Shown here in pieces: positions 48,501 through 59,964 of a stretch of 64,000 nucleotides of DNA. The translations under genes were made by a program, and so were the position numbers. The first letter of the stretch is position 1. Each line of letters begins with the position of its first letter. The notes under the pieces were generated by a model that saw only the letters and a program-made list of their open reading frames with translations, was not told where the DNA came from and did no database searches. The DNA is taken from NCBI GenBank assembly GCA_038049695.1, contig CP142453.1:35749501-35813500 (forward strand). The letters run 5' to 3'. Source of the DNA: Cinnamomum chago (Eukaryota > Streptophyta > Magnoliopsida > Laurales > Lauraceae).

Positions 48501-48654
48501 CCACTAATGTTCCCTTGTTCTTTAGTGTTTTGTTAATAAAAGTCATCCTTTCAAGAGAAAAAATAATATGGAAAGATCCACTAATGTTCCCTTGTTCTTT
48601 AGTGTTTTGTTAATAAAATTCACCCTTTCAAGAGAAAAAAATAATATGCAAAGA
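48501..48654 (+). repeat. 77-bp tandem duplication of a LINE-tail-like sequence
   Basis: Two copies of CCACTAATGTTCCCTTGTTC... ending in AAAAAATAATATG, offset by 77 bp, near-identical. The TTGTTAATAAAA and A-rich ends resemble LINE 3' tails. Confidence 0.8.
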
Positions 48655-48747
48655 TTAGTGGGTACAAATCAAGTTCCAACAATACAGGTCTTAATAGTGA
48701 AATCTTCTTATAAAACAAGCGTCGGATGACAAAGAATAGATGGAGGG

Positions 48748-48856
48748 CTTTTTTTTTTTAATTTAATAATCTTTCTTTATTAGAGAATCAAACTCAGGCA
48801 CCATCTCGCACTAAATGATGCCCCTAACTAACTGAGCTACTGCCAGCATGGTTCAA
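48748..48856 (-). mobile_element. Small tRNA-derived SINE on minus strand
   Basis: Read on minus, box A is TAGCTCAGTTAGTTAGGGGC and a box-B-like GAGTTTGATTCTC follows. The element ends in an A-rich tail (T-run at 48748-48761). Only about 110 bp; TSD not found. Confidence 0.55.
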
Positions 48857-49718
48857 AATAGCAGCTGCTACGCCGCATTATCAGTTGTAGCGGTGGAGGC
48901 TGCTATGCTACTTTAAAATTAGTAGCTCTACGATCTAAAACCTAATAGAGTCATTTAGTTTTAATTTAAAACACTGCTTTTACTATTTATTTTCCTTAAT
49001 AATTTTTTTTTAAAGTTATCTCTACTTTAGAGTTATCTCTATCCTTATATGGTTCCAAATCACTAAAAAAAAATTAAAAAAATGCAAGATTCAGATTTTT
49101 TTTACCACTAAAAAAATTCACAGTGCCAAGTCGCTATGTATCGCCGTAACCGATACGTATCACTCGCCACATAGCATTTTGGCCATTGGTCACAACACTT
49201 GTTGCAACTGCTATTTTGATCCTTGACTGCCATGGATCGACTGTGCTTCCTTTTGATCTTGAAAACTACCAATAATTTTAAGCAGAAATTAACTACTTAT
49301 AATTACACCAAAACTGTTAAAAGATAATGAAAAAAAAGGATGGGCCAGGTAGCAGTGGTCATAACCTTGAATCACCATGTACCTAACATGGGTCCTAATT
49401 TATAACTCATACTTGCCTCAAACCAATCAAAACCATTACTAAATCTGCCCCATGTCATCACCCTTTTAATCCGACCTATTCCATCTAGTCACCTTGCACA
49501 GGGTATAGGGGTTCAACTTGGGTTGAACCAAACTCATACTTGCATGGCCTGATCCAACTAAAAGTGAAACTTAGGTTAAGCTTGTTTTCGTTTGGGTTGG
49601 GCTTAGGTCTTGATTTTGAAACCTAGAAGAATTTGAGTAGTTGTTCGATTTTGGGTTTTTGGTATCCAAATTTGACCAGAGTTGCTAGACTTATTTATGA
49701 ATTTATACATTTACAAAA
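48857..49718. other. Intergenic, old GGGTTGGGC-type repeat DNA
   Basis: No gene. The block 49500-49690 resembles the phrases at 26620-27100 and 54000-54200, suggesting decayed MITEs. Confidence 0.4.
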
Positions 49719-51156
49719 TATTATATAGAGAATTTAATCGGAAAACACTTAATGCGCACATGTGACGCAATCAAGCACTTTAGATGGTGGTGCACCAATT
49801 AGAGCAATTGGGCCGAGTTTTCCTTTTTTTTTTTTTTAAATTTCTTAGCACATCGTTGGCGCCGACCTTATTTACACTGCATAAGGTCGGTGCCGACCCT
49901 ATCCATGAATCTTATTAGGGCTCGAGACCCTGTTTTTTCTCATTCTTTTCTTCTCTCTTTCAGACTACTGCTGAGACCAACCTTGGACGAGTGCTCCTGC
50001 GTGGTAGCTGCCATTTCCACTTGCACCAGGCTTCAAACTTCCTCCTTAACTTCATCTCTTTTTTCCCGATCAGTTTTTCCATCATCTGTTTTTTAATTTC
50101 CATCTTGACTGCAGAGGTATCTATCTCTTTCCATTTTTGAATCTTTTTCTATGTTTTTGCATTTTCCTTTCTTTTGGTTCTCCTGCCATCCCGTATACGA
50201 TATCGAAGTGCATGGTACATGGGCTTCAACGTTGTAATGAGATTTGTAGATTGTTCGTTTAAATGGACAAGGGTTTGTAGGATTCCAAATTTGGGGTTTT
50301 TCGAGTTGAGAAAGATGATGGTTCCGGAGCAATTATTGTCATTGGTAGTTAGAATTAATTTGTTTTCCTTGCTCATTTTTCTTGTTTTGTGAAATGGATT
50401 GAGTAGATTTCGGTCCCAACGCTTTATGATAATAGATTCATTCTGTTTTTTAGTGTTCAGTTGGATTTGTAATTAAATTAAGATTATGGTTTGATTAGTT
50501 TCCTTTTATTTGATTGGTCTTTTTGTATGTTGCCAAAACCTGCATAATTGATGTAGCCCAAATGCATGAGATCCATATGGAAAACATGTCTTAGTTAAGT
50601 GACCCAAAACTAACACGAAATGGTCACTATTTTCTTTATGAAACCACATTTTAGTTGAACCAGGTCTGAAACTGTTATCAGGAACCACCATGGGATCAAT
50701 AATGAAACTCTTTTTAATCGGACTATTTATCAAATGAATGGTTCATATATAAAGATAAATGTTATAAAATAAAAATGTTAGGATAATTTGACTAGAATGA
50801 TATTAGTCTCATACTTTACTAGGAAAGAGAAATCCGTGCTGAGCACAGGCAAGCAACCTACTAAATTTGTAATACGAAAATTGTAAAGAGAGTAAAAATT
50901 GGAGATGCACTAATTTTTTAGTGCATTTTTTTTATACAATGCAATTAATAAGTATATTAACAAATGTAGTTGGTTGCAAATAACCGATAATACATCCTAT
51001 ACTTCCTTGCAAAATCAACAATCTACTCTTCATGAACTTTACCTATTGTGGAGTTAGACAAAGCGGTTTATCTCTTACTTCAAGTGGGCGTAATCTATCT
51101 CAAATATTGGATTGTTATGAAATGTACATTTTTTAGTGTTCACTATTCCATATAAG

Positions 51157-52670
51157 TGATCGACACTTATATGTACAACGTTTAACCGTAAGACTACAAT
51201 GTCGTCAAATAGTAAATGACTAAAGAGTCCGGATTATTGATCCCACGGAGAGAGGATGGAAGAAGCAATGAATCTAATATAAGTAGAATTGAACTAAGAT
51301 ATAGCTAATAAGGACAATTGAAGTGAGCAATTAAAATCACTAAACTATGTGTGAAAATTGAAATTAAACCAAATGGAATGTAAAAGAAAATTAAAATAGC
51401 GACTAAACTACTCTAATTAACAATTTAAAATATAAAATGAATAAGATCTAAATTAATCTAACAAGCTAAACTAAACTAGTGGATGAATGGTGGTGGAAAT
51501 GGAAGATTTAAGGTGAAGATGTGGTGTAAAATGTGTATAAGTTTAAAACAAATTGTGTAAAGTGTCGATCTAACAATCTAGAAGTGAAAATAACAAATAA
51601 AACAAAGATTTAAATTAACAACAATAAAAATAAGAGATTAGGCAATCCAAAATCCACTAAGTACGTAATTAATTCAAACAATGCATATTCTAATTCAGCT
51701 CCCAAATATACAATCCAATTAGCAATTTTTGCTTAATTGGATTGGATGATATAACAATGAAGATCAAAGTAAATAAAATTGAAATCCAAGATCATAGATC
51801 ATAAGTACCTAACTATCCTAACAATTAATCATCAAAATCAAGTTACAAAAGATCAAGGATAAAGGTTCTAGAGCATGCTATGTGAGAGAACTTAATCCAA
51901 CTACAAAGTATTAATTGAGATTATCCAAGCATCAAGTGTAGAGATAGAGCATGAGAAATGAGAGAGATTAACACAATTAGATCTAAAATCTACTAATCAA
52001 TTAAGGCACAAATATGAAATTTAAACTAAAATATGCATGTAATTGAACTAAGCACATTACTTAACTTCAAAAGGAGAGCATAATCTAAGAGCTTTAGCCA
52101 TTAAACATCAAGAAAGAGCTCCAAATCTTTATTAATGATCTTCAATTATACACACTCTCTAGATTAGTTACAAAGAAGCTCCTAATTACAATCTAAAAGT
52201 AAAAATAAAATTGCAAAAAGAATAATTGCCAAAAGATTTTCTCCTTTTTTTTTCTCTACAAAAAACATTGCAATTTATAGAAACACTGAAAACATCACCT
52301 ATTTCATACCAACCGAAGCTCTAACCAATACACCAACTACTCCTTTGTGTAAGAAAATAATTTTTTTTATCCTTAAAGTCTTCTCCTCTTATTTTGGAAT
52401 TCAAATTTATTTATGTAACTTCTTTATTGAAATCTCTTCTTGATGCCTTGGGACACCAGCCGGAAGGTTGGGGTAGTTGTGGGGTCCACCTATACAAGAG
52501 AAATTACATAAAAATGCGTTATAAATAATCGAATTTATGTTTGGTAATCCGAGAATTCGTTAGTGTGGTAGAATGATAAAATCTCCGTGTAAAACAAATG
52601 ATATGCATATGAGATGTCGATAAAATTAGGATCAATGAGGCGTAAAATATGCAATATTTAACACTTATCA
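51157..52670. mobile_element. Solo LTR nested in the MULE
   Basis: 1514 bp, TGATCGACAC...CACTTATCA, flanked by the 5-bp TSD ATAAG (51152-51156 and 52671-52675). Read on minus it begins TGATAAGTGTTAAATATTGC, a start seen in plant LTR elements, so minus may be the true orientation. It is AT-rich with no coding. Confidence 0.82.
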
Positions 52671-52779
52671 ATAAGCATAAAGTTTTTTAGTGTTCATTAT
52701 TTTTGTCTTGTGAATATTTTTTATATATGCTTGCCTTCATTGCATTCAATGCTATCCTGTATAATTTGGATGTTTATAG

Positions 52780-52932
52780 ATGTCTAAAGAGAATACAAGC
52801 AAGGACGAATTGCCCAGCAACGAGGCTAGTACCTCAAATGCACAACCAGCCCGATTTTTGTGCGAGCAAGAGCATCACATTTCCGTCCCCATTGAATGTG
52901 GTTTGGTATACTCTCTTCCACACAACCACTAA
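52780..52932 (+). CDS. Small ORF (50 aa) inside the MULE, unknown
   Basis: It starts ATG (MSKENTSKDELPSNEAS) and ends at TAA. The first half is Ser/Asn/Glu-rich and probably disordered. The second has CEQEHHISVPIECG with two Cys and two His that could hint at metal binding. I recognise no family. It may be an exon of a captured gene or a chance ORF. Confidence 0.25.
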   Translation: MSKENTSKDELPSNEASTSNAQPARFLCEQEHHISVPIECGLVYSLPHNH

Positions 52933-53352
52933 TCAATTGAATTTTCTTTTGATCAATGGCTAATGTTATTCAAACTGTCATTTTTCGCATGAGTCGTTAT
53001 GTTTGAGTGCTTTATCCTAACCTCCCTCTACTCCCGGTCTTGCTGCCTGACTTACAGTGAACCTCCCCTACATTTGTTGTGCTATATGTGTTCTTGGATA
53101 TTGTTCATAATTTAACTTATAATTGAAGTGATTATGTTGTGGATGTTGTCAATTTGTAACTTTAAACTTAGAAGATGTGCATGCAATTTAAGTAAATGTA
53201 TATGGGATGTTGATGGATTGATTGAATGTCAATTGAAAGCATGAAATATTTTTATTTGTATTTAAATTCATAAATGTTGTATTTAAAGCACATAGGGGCC
53301 TTTTGATGTAAATGTATCGGTCCCCTTCCATAGGATTTTTTTTTTCAAATTT

Positions 53353-53697
53353 ATATAGTGTCATCACCGACGCTGTATCACTTATTTTAGACTGTTAGGG
53401 TCATGATCACCGACCCTAACTTAGAATTTTTCTAGAGAATGACTAGAAAAAGTTGCAACTTTTTAGTAAAAAAATAGGAAGCCTGCGTCGGTGATGACTT
53501 TATTTTACACTGCTAAGGTCTTCACCGACCCTGACTAGAATTCTTTCCCAAAAACACTTGGAAAAGTTACAACTTTTGGTCAAAAAAATAGAAAGCATGC
53601 GTTGGTGATGACCTTATTTTACACTACTAGGGTCATCACCGACCATGACTTAGAATTTTTTTCCCTAGAACGCATGGAAAAATCACAACTTTTAGTG
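53353..53697. repeat. Three ~118-bp subterminal tandem repeats of the MULE
   Basis: Units contain GTCGGTGATGACTTTATTTT-like then TCACCGACCCTGACT and GAAAAGTTACAACTTTT. The unit edges echo the TIR sequence GTCGGCGCCGAC, so TIR-like motifs are spread inwards. Confidence 0.75.
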
Positions 53698-53985
53698 TAA
53701 ATAAGGTCGGCGCCGACGATGTGCCAAATAGGTAAAATAAAAAAAAAAAAAAAGAAAAGAAAATTCGGCCCAATTGCTCTAATTGGTGCACCACCATCTA
53801 AAGTGTTTGATCACGTCACACGTGCGCATTAAGCATTTTTTTCTGGTTAAATCCTCTATTATATATGATATATATGCATGTTCAGAATCTACTATATTTT
53901 GTAAAACAGATCGAGCCCAAACAAATTTGGGTACCAAACCCGGAGAGGCCTGAGTCAATCTAACTCAACCCATACTGCTATCAGT

Positions 53986-54224
53986 AGGGTGTTTACAAAT
54001 GAGGCCGAGTTTGGGTTTCCTATGTTTGAGTTTCATTTGGGTTGAGTTCGGATTTGGGTTTAGCTGCCTTGAATGTATATATTTTGTAAATGGAGTGGGC
54101 TTGGACCTAGTATTTAAGCTCATAGTATAAATCCAAGCTTAACATTACGCCCAAAAGAGAAATGAGTAATTTTTTCATGAGCTTTGGCCCAACCCAACCC
54201 GGGTCAATGGTCGTGAACACCCCT
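53986..54224. mobile_element. Possible hAT-type MITE
   Basis: The ends AGGGTGTTTACAAATGA and, inverted, AGGGGTGTTCACGACCA are similar, with GGGTTGGG-rich interior. No convincing 8-bp TSD. Confidence 0.35.
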
Positions 54225-54901
54225 CGGCATCTCCATCTTCCCATTTTTTTTTTCCTTGGTAAAATCCATCTTCCCATGTTAAAGATGTCTATTTACAAAA
54301 TTATCTGTTGAGTAGATAGTGTTACCACCTCTCTGTCTTCCATAGATTAGTATCTACCAATGTGATTTGGATCCATTTGGAGCTACCTTCAGCTTTGAAG
54401 CCATGTAAAATATGATACATTTCATTAATTGGTTGCATCAATGTTTTGGAAATATTATAAATTTAAAGATTACCATGGTTGAGACAAATAAGGAAATGAT
54501 ATCAAATCAAATGCTAATAAGCTTTAGGACCTTAGAGGGTTTTTGGGAACAACTTATTTCTAAAGATTTTTCCATATTTTCTACTAGAATAATATTAATA
54601 ATATATTCACTTGAAAAGTAGGTTTTGGCTAAAGAAGTATTATACAATATTTTAATTATTCTGAAAAACCTACTTATTAGATTATTCAAGGATAATTATG
54701 TAAAAACAATCTTTTATATGAAAACCTATAAAAGCACACTTGAAAGGAATAGGGCATATCTCCACACATTTCTACATATCATAATGGTCCCACTATAATT
54801 CCGATAGTTCTTATATTTTGTGATTATAAACAATAAATGAGTCCCAATATAACTCCCAACATTAAATTGGTCCCATAGTGATTATAAACATTGCATAGTT
54901 T
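54225..54901. other. Intergenic, no gene seen
   Basis: AT-rich. Frames at 54412-54689 are short and unfamiliar. Confidence 0.5.
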
Positions 54902-55057
54902 AACCCCAAGGGATAGCTCGCCTAGGACCACGGTTTGCACTCGGAAGTTGTAGGTTTGAAACTGCACTACCACACTGGGGCTATAGAAGAGTTTACACAG
55001 CTTCCCTCTGGGCCCGAAGTGATTAGTCCAGCCCAAAGGGTCGGGAATCCTACGATT
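54902..55057 (+). mobile_element. tRNA-derived SINE, Au-like, copy 2
   Basis: It shares the head AACCCCAAGGG, ACCACGGTTT, the box-B-like GTAGGTTTGAAACTGC, and the tail CTTCCCTCTGGGCCCGAAGT, GATTAGTCCAGCCCAAAGGG with the copy at 6167. A MITE-like element starts immediately at its 3' end. Confidence 0.65.
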
Positions 55058-55058
55058 A

Positions 55059-55535
55059 GGGCTGCCAATCGTGTCGTGTTAACGAATTCGAGTTACATGT
55101 TAACGAATTTGTGTTAAAATTACCTCAACCCGTACATGACCCGTTAATGTAACGAGTCAAAAAATCCAACCCGAACACGACCCCTTAATTTAACGGGTTA
55201 CACGACCCAACTCGTTGTAACCCGTAAGCTATACGAAACTGTAAGTGAGGATTTCGAGTGGATCCCACCTAAAACCCCACTATAAAACAATAAATTTCAA
55301 TTTCTTCTTTATGAATATAAATTAATTCTAGCTATACTGAGGGACTAAAAAAAATTTAACGGGTTAAGCGGGTTGTTAACGGATTATTGGTTTAATTCGT
55401 ACACGACCTATTAATTTAACGTGTTAACGGGTTTGACCCGTTAATGACCCAAACCCATTAAGAGCCCACCTGAACCCCTTAATATCATATGGGTTCGTGT
55501 CATATGTTAACGGGTCATGTGACATTTTGACAGCC
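55059..55535. mobile_element. MITE-like element with GGGCTG ends, AACGGGTT-rich
   Basis: Ends GGGCTGCCAATCGTGTC and, inverted, GGCTGTCAAAATGTCACATG are alike. The interior is full of TTAACGGGTT/AACCCGTTAA repeats in both orientations. No clear TSD. It abuts the SINE at 54902-55057. Confidence 0.5.
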
Positions 55536-56024
55536 ATACCTACAATAACAACACAAAAAAAAAAAAAAAAAAAGCCACATTGCATCACGGTCACTAACAT
55601 TTGATCAGTCCCATCATAATTGCCACAATTAATAGATCGACCCCTTATTGATTATTAATACTTGGTGGGTCCAACAATCGTCACATTAGGAGGGCTCATT
55701 CATTTAACATTAGACAGGTCCCTTTGCGGTGACTAAAACAACACTGGATTGTGTGACAACAATAAAAATGATTTCTAATAATACAAGGGTCCACCATGAT
55801 TGCCGACATTAGATGGACCCTATTATTATATATTATTATAAATGATAGGTTCATTCTTATGTAATAAGAGTCATTTGATGTGTTCAGTTTGATTTCAAAT
55901 ATTAAATAAATCATACAACAATTAAAAATATTGGATGGGTCCTACTGTGATTATGAATGTTGGTGGGTCCTATTGGAATTACCACCAAATGATGGGTCCT
56001 ATTATTTTTTGATGTGGTACATGA
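55536..56024. other. Intergenic, old TGGGTCC-type repeats
   Basis: Recurring short phrases (ATTGGATGGGTCC, ATTAGACAGGTCC, ATTAGATGGACCC) every ~60-70 bp suggest a decayed tandem repeat. No gene. Confidence 0.4.
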
Positions 56025-56033
56025 TTCTCATTT

Positions 56034-56580
56034 GGGATAATTACCGTACGGACGGTCATAAAGCTGATAATAGCCCCAAAATAGTCCAAAAATATATATA
56101 TTTACCGTAGAGCTACTCGATCCGTAGGATATCGCAAGCTGCGATATTTTAGGGATGTAAAATATCTCACAATCAAAAGCGGGAAGACTTGAACAGTCCG
56201 TTTTCTTTTTCTTGACTGTGGGACCACCAAACCACAATCCAAACCATTGAATAGCCATATGAGTGTAAGAACTAATATCGTACCAAATTTGAACCGTTGA
56301 TCTATTACGTTTATCGAGAAACTTGCAAGAAAGTCATGTTGTTTTGCAAATTATAAAAACAAATTATAAGCCACATCGGTTTGGATGGTGGTTTGGTGGT
56401 CTCACAGTAAAGGAAAAAAATTTGCAAGGAATGTTCAAATAATTGTGGGATATCCTACATCCCCTAGGATATCACAAGCTGCGAAATCCTACGGATCAAA
56501 CAGCTCTGCGGTAAATATACATTTTTTTACTGTTTTGGGGCTATTGTCAGCTTTATGACCGTCGGTACGGTAATTGTCCC
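56034..56580. mobile_element. Mutator-like MITE with ~120-bp TIRs
   Basis: TIRs begin GGGATAATTACCGTACGGAC and, inverted, GGGACAATTACCGTACCGAC, and match inwards past ATCCGTAGGAT. Flanks TTCTCATTT (56025-56033) and TTCCCATTT (56581-56589) match at 8 of 9. 547 bp, non-coding. Confidence 0.82.
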
Positions 56581-56589
56581 TTCCCATTT

Positions 56590-57456
56590 TAATAGTATGA
56601 GTACGACCATTAGATCATTCTATTGTTATTGCTAATTATTGGGTCCCATAATATGTCGATTAGTTATATTTTATCTATTTGTTTTTTTGTTTTCGACATA
56701 GTGATCCTTTGAAATGTCACACACTTCAATTTAGGGTTTAATGAAATTTGTGAGCTTTCTGAATATCACCCTTGGCATAATTTCATTTATGATAATATTT
56801 CATTTTATAATAATAAAATATAAAATCTAACAATGTTCAAATATATTGATATTATGTTTTGTATGTATCTGATAGGAACCTAAAGAGAAAAGAGAGATAG
56901 ATGATCCAATTCAAGGTTGGATAGTCTCCTCAATCGTCCAATTCGAGGTTGGACAGCCTCCTTGTGCAAGCACAAATTTTAGGGATAAATTCTTATACCT
57001 TTCTCATTATTCTTCTCTTACTAAATAGCCATAGTTGGCTTTACATGGATAGAAAGATAGTTAAAAAGATCTCCCTTACATGAAGGAAAGATCACCACAT
57101 AATTAACAAAAGAAATCTTACTACTTAACTGGGAAAGAAATCCAATCCTATCAACACACTAACTCAATGGATGATAAGACTGACAAGTCAAGCCTCATCA
57201 CTTTATTCACTTTCCTAACTACTTGCAATCTGCCTCACATGCATGAACCACAAAGTTTAACTTGTGTTGGCCAATAACACAACCATTATCGCGCAGTTGG
57301 GTTGAGCTCCTATCAGTATCCTAAACACTCCCTCTCCCCCCTTGGCTAAAAGATCACCATCTCGATATTTTTGTCAATCATAGCCTTATCAATAATATCA
57401 TTTTTTTTTTTGGAAGGTAGATCCATAATCTTTAATAAATATATTTGAAATGATGG
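56590..57456. other. Intergenic, no gene seen
   Basis: AT-rich, with a short local repeat of CCAATTC(A/G)AGGTTGGA(T/C)AG at 56908 and 56938. No ORF with family features. Confidence 0.5.
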
Positions 57457-57465
57457 TTGAGTTAA

Positions 57466-57969
57466 GAGAAATTTTTAAAAATATGGCCTTAAGTTTTTGG
57501 CTTATTTCAAAAAAGGACACAAGTTTTGTAACTTTTCAAATTAGTCCTTAAGCTTTCCGGTAAATTGTCAATTAAGGACATCTGGCCATTTAAAGGTATT
57601 TTCTTGTGACTTTTTCCCTCAATATTTTGAAATATCCAAATTACCCTTCATTTAAAGTCATGACATGGTTTCGGCAGTCATTACATGCAGCCAATCGCTA
57701 TGGGAATACTGGGTGTCTTTGATCACTATAAGGACACTTGCGAGGGAAATGAGGAGAATATAGAGGAAGTGAAGGAGAGTTTTATTACAATGAAGGGTAA
57801 TTTGGGTATTTACAAAAAGGAAAAAAGTTACCCAAAAATAACTTTAAATAGATGGATGTCCTTAATTGAAAACTTCCTAAAAAAATTAGGGACTAATTTG
57901 AAAAGGTTTCAAACTTTTGTCATTCTTTTAAATAAGGCCGAAACTTAAAGACTTTTTTGAAATCCTCCC
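57466..57969. mobile_element. Mutator-like MITE with ~110-bp TIRs and perfect 9-bp TSD
   Basis: Inverted ends share GCTTATTTCAAAAAAGGACA / GCCTTATTTAAAAGAATGAC, TTTTCAAATTAGTCCTTAA and TCAATTAAGGACATC. The 9-bp TSD TTGAGTTAA occurs at 57457-57465 and 57970-57978. 504 bp; the 87-aa frame inside (57685-57948) runs into the TIR and is not a gene. Confidence 0.83.
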
Positions 57970-58310
57970 TTGAGTTAAATGTCATCATTTTGATGAAGAT
58001 TTCTCTATCATCAAACAAAGTTTAAATTTCTTGATTAGCAACCATGATCATTGAACCTAGAGTGTCAAATCTAGACAAAAAAGATAGTGGAGGGAGTTCA
58101 TTGTAATAAAAGTATATAAGGACAAGAAAGCTACTTTTAGTTCACAAAATCACAAAAATCTCTAAAAAAACACAAAATGGCAAAAAAATATTCTAAAATA
58201 AGCACAGAATGACACAAGGGTGCATCTACTCCTATCTCCCTCCACTCTTTTTCTTCTTAATTTGGCACTCAATTCTTTTTTATTTTAGTTCACCTTACAA
58301 AACAAGCCCG

Positions 58311-58500
58311 GGGTAGAGCAGTTGGCTAGCACCACGGCTTTGGAACCGAAGGTTATCATCTCAAGCTCGTGCTCTCTCCCTAGTGCAACTTGCCCACATA
58401 TGTAAAAGCCTAACTTACTTGGTGGGTGCGCGAGGCATGGATTTTATGTGCCCTAGGAACAGTCGCTTCTCGATGAACGCCGGACACCCTCGTAAAAGAG
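58311..58500 (+). mobile_element. tRNA-derived SINE with A-rich tail
   Basis: Box-A-like GGGGTAGAGCAGTTGGCTAG starts the element. A poor box B follows (AAGGTTATCATCTCAAG), then GTGGGTGCGCGAGGC and a tail AAAAAATAAATAAATAAAAA. TSD not found. Confidence 0.5.
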
Positions 58501-58519
58501 AAAAAATAAATAAATAAAA

Positions 58520-59700
58520 AGAAATACCATTGGATTCAAACAAATCAACAACTTTGTTTTTGAGTAAACTTGGGTATGTGGGCTGGATGTGTTAGGGTAA
58601 CGCACATTTATATTAATTTATTTTTAGAAGCCTACGAGGAAGTTGTTTGATTGTGAGTAAAAACAAATAAGAAAAATCTCAGGATCACACACGTTTCCGT
58701 ACCCTTTTTGAGTTTGTTGAAGACCAACCTTCTGATCAATTCAATCCCTTCAAATACATGCTAGCCCCACATCAATCTACACCAATCCCAATATCACATG
58801 ATCCAGCATGATACTTTGCTAAAAAAAAAAGAGCTTTTTACAAAAAAAAGTCCCTATCTTTTTGCGTAAAAAAGGCCCCTATATTTTATCATTTTACTAA
58901 AGCCTCTCGTGACTAAAGGTAAACTTTAAAGTAGCTGTTATGACTGTCTACAATTTTTTTTTTGAGGATTTTACCAAAAAAAATACTTTAGATGACCAGT
59001 GGGCTTAAAAGAACACTTTAACCGACCTTGCACCATATCAGTCATTTTGCCTGAAAATGCGTTTTTTTTAGGACTTTCAACTAGCGTCCCTAGGGACCTT
59101 ATTTTTATGAAGCTAAGGGTCACTAGGGACCCTACGGTGGGCACGAATTAGAACAAAAGAGGCGTTTTCTCATGTTTCTCTATCAGGGCTTCCATTTCGC
59201 TGTTTGCGCCCATTTCTCCCTCGAACAACTGTGGTCCCCTCCAACATTCACTTCGGCTGCTGCTCCTGCTCCTCGCCCTCCTACCAACTGTGGTCCCCTC
59301 CCACACGTCTTTGTCGAAAGTTTGTCGAAGGTATGATGCTCCCCTTTGGCCTTTTCTGACTGTATTGTCATCTAAGATAAACCTTTATTGCGTCTCCATG
59401 CCTTTTTGTTTGGTTAATGTTTCTTTATGGCAAACATCTACTCTCCACTCTAAAATCGCTTTCTAAAAGGGTCATTGTCTTCCTTGAGTAACAATACCCC
59501 TCATAGCAAGAAAAATGCCCTAAAAATGGCATTTGTCTTTTTTGAAATGCATCTTCTACTTTCTATTGTTTCTGGTTCTTAGTGGCTTGTCAAAGGCAAA
59601 TGCATGATCTAGTGACAATGAACATTTTTATGGCTGAAAACCGTTGACAATGAACATTTTTACACCTATGATGTTCAGGTACTTGTCTTAGGATGGTATT
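58520..59700. other. Intergenic; possible old long-TIR element at 58830-59180
   Basis: Phrases such as AAAAAAGTCCCTATCTTTTT and CCTTATTTTTATGAAGCTA resemble the TIRs at 8480-9300, but no inverted partner was confirmed. A GC-richer patch at 59180-59340 has no recognised product. GACAATGAACATTTTTA is duplicated at 59613 and 59645. Confidence 0.35.
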
Positions 59701-59708
59701 ATTTTTCT

Positions 59709-59942
59709 TTGTTAAGTAGGAAGGGGGTTAATGGCTGTTTTGGGGAACCGATGCCAAGATCTCGCCAACCCAGAAATATACTCAAGTCATGTGATGAGTT
59801 AGAGATTGTTGAGACCATCACATTCCATGGAAGAAATTGCCCTGATCCTTCTTTGTGGAAACTATGGCCAGTTCTTTTTGACAAATCATGTTACAAAAAT
59901 GAAGGGATTGCCCTTGTCCTCTTTCCTTATCTCTTTCCTTGA
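59709..59942 (+). pseudogene. Possible exon relic of an AIPP2-like PHD-finger protein
   Basis: A 77-aa frame with LWKLWPVLFDKSCYKNEGIALVLFP, which resembles the C-terminal motif after the PHD finger in plant AIPP2/EDM2-associated proteins, where a W-P-x-x-F is followed by an IALYFFP-like ending. No PHD finger is visible nearby. The end of this motif (coding TCATGTTACAAAAATGAAGG) is duplicated at 59961. Fragmentary; function is not claimed. It could be a chance ORF. Confidence 0.35.
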
Positions 59943-59964
59943 TACCAGCAGTCATATTTCATCA

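Larger units (their letters stand above)
49728..53856. mobile_element. Mutator-like element (MULE), 4.1 kb, with perfect 9-bp TSD
   Basis: TIRs of about 150 bp begin GAGAATTTAATCGG at the left and, inverted, GAGGATTTAACCAG at the right. They share TTAATGCGCAC, AGATGGTGGTGCACCAATTA and GGCGCCGACCTTATTTACAC. Flanks are the perfect 9-bp duplication TATTATATA (49719-49727 and 53857-53865). No MURA transposase domain is readable. Internally there are GC-richer exon-like sequence at 49890-50400, a solo LTR (51157-52670), a small ORF at 52780 and subterminal tandem repeats at 53353-53697. Without the LTR the element is 2.6 kb. It is non-autonomous, possibly carrying captured sequence. Confidence 0.88.

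Noticed and set aside
57685-57948. 87-aa ORF
   Set aside because: Runs through the core and TIR of a Mutator-like MITE.
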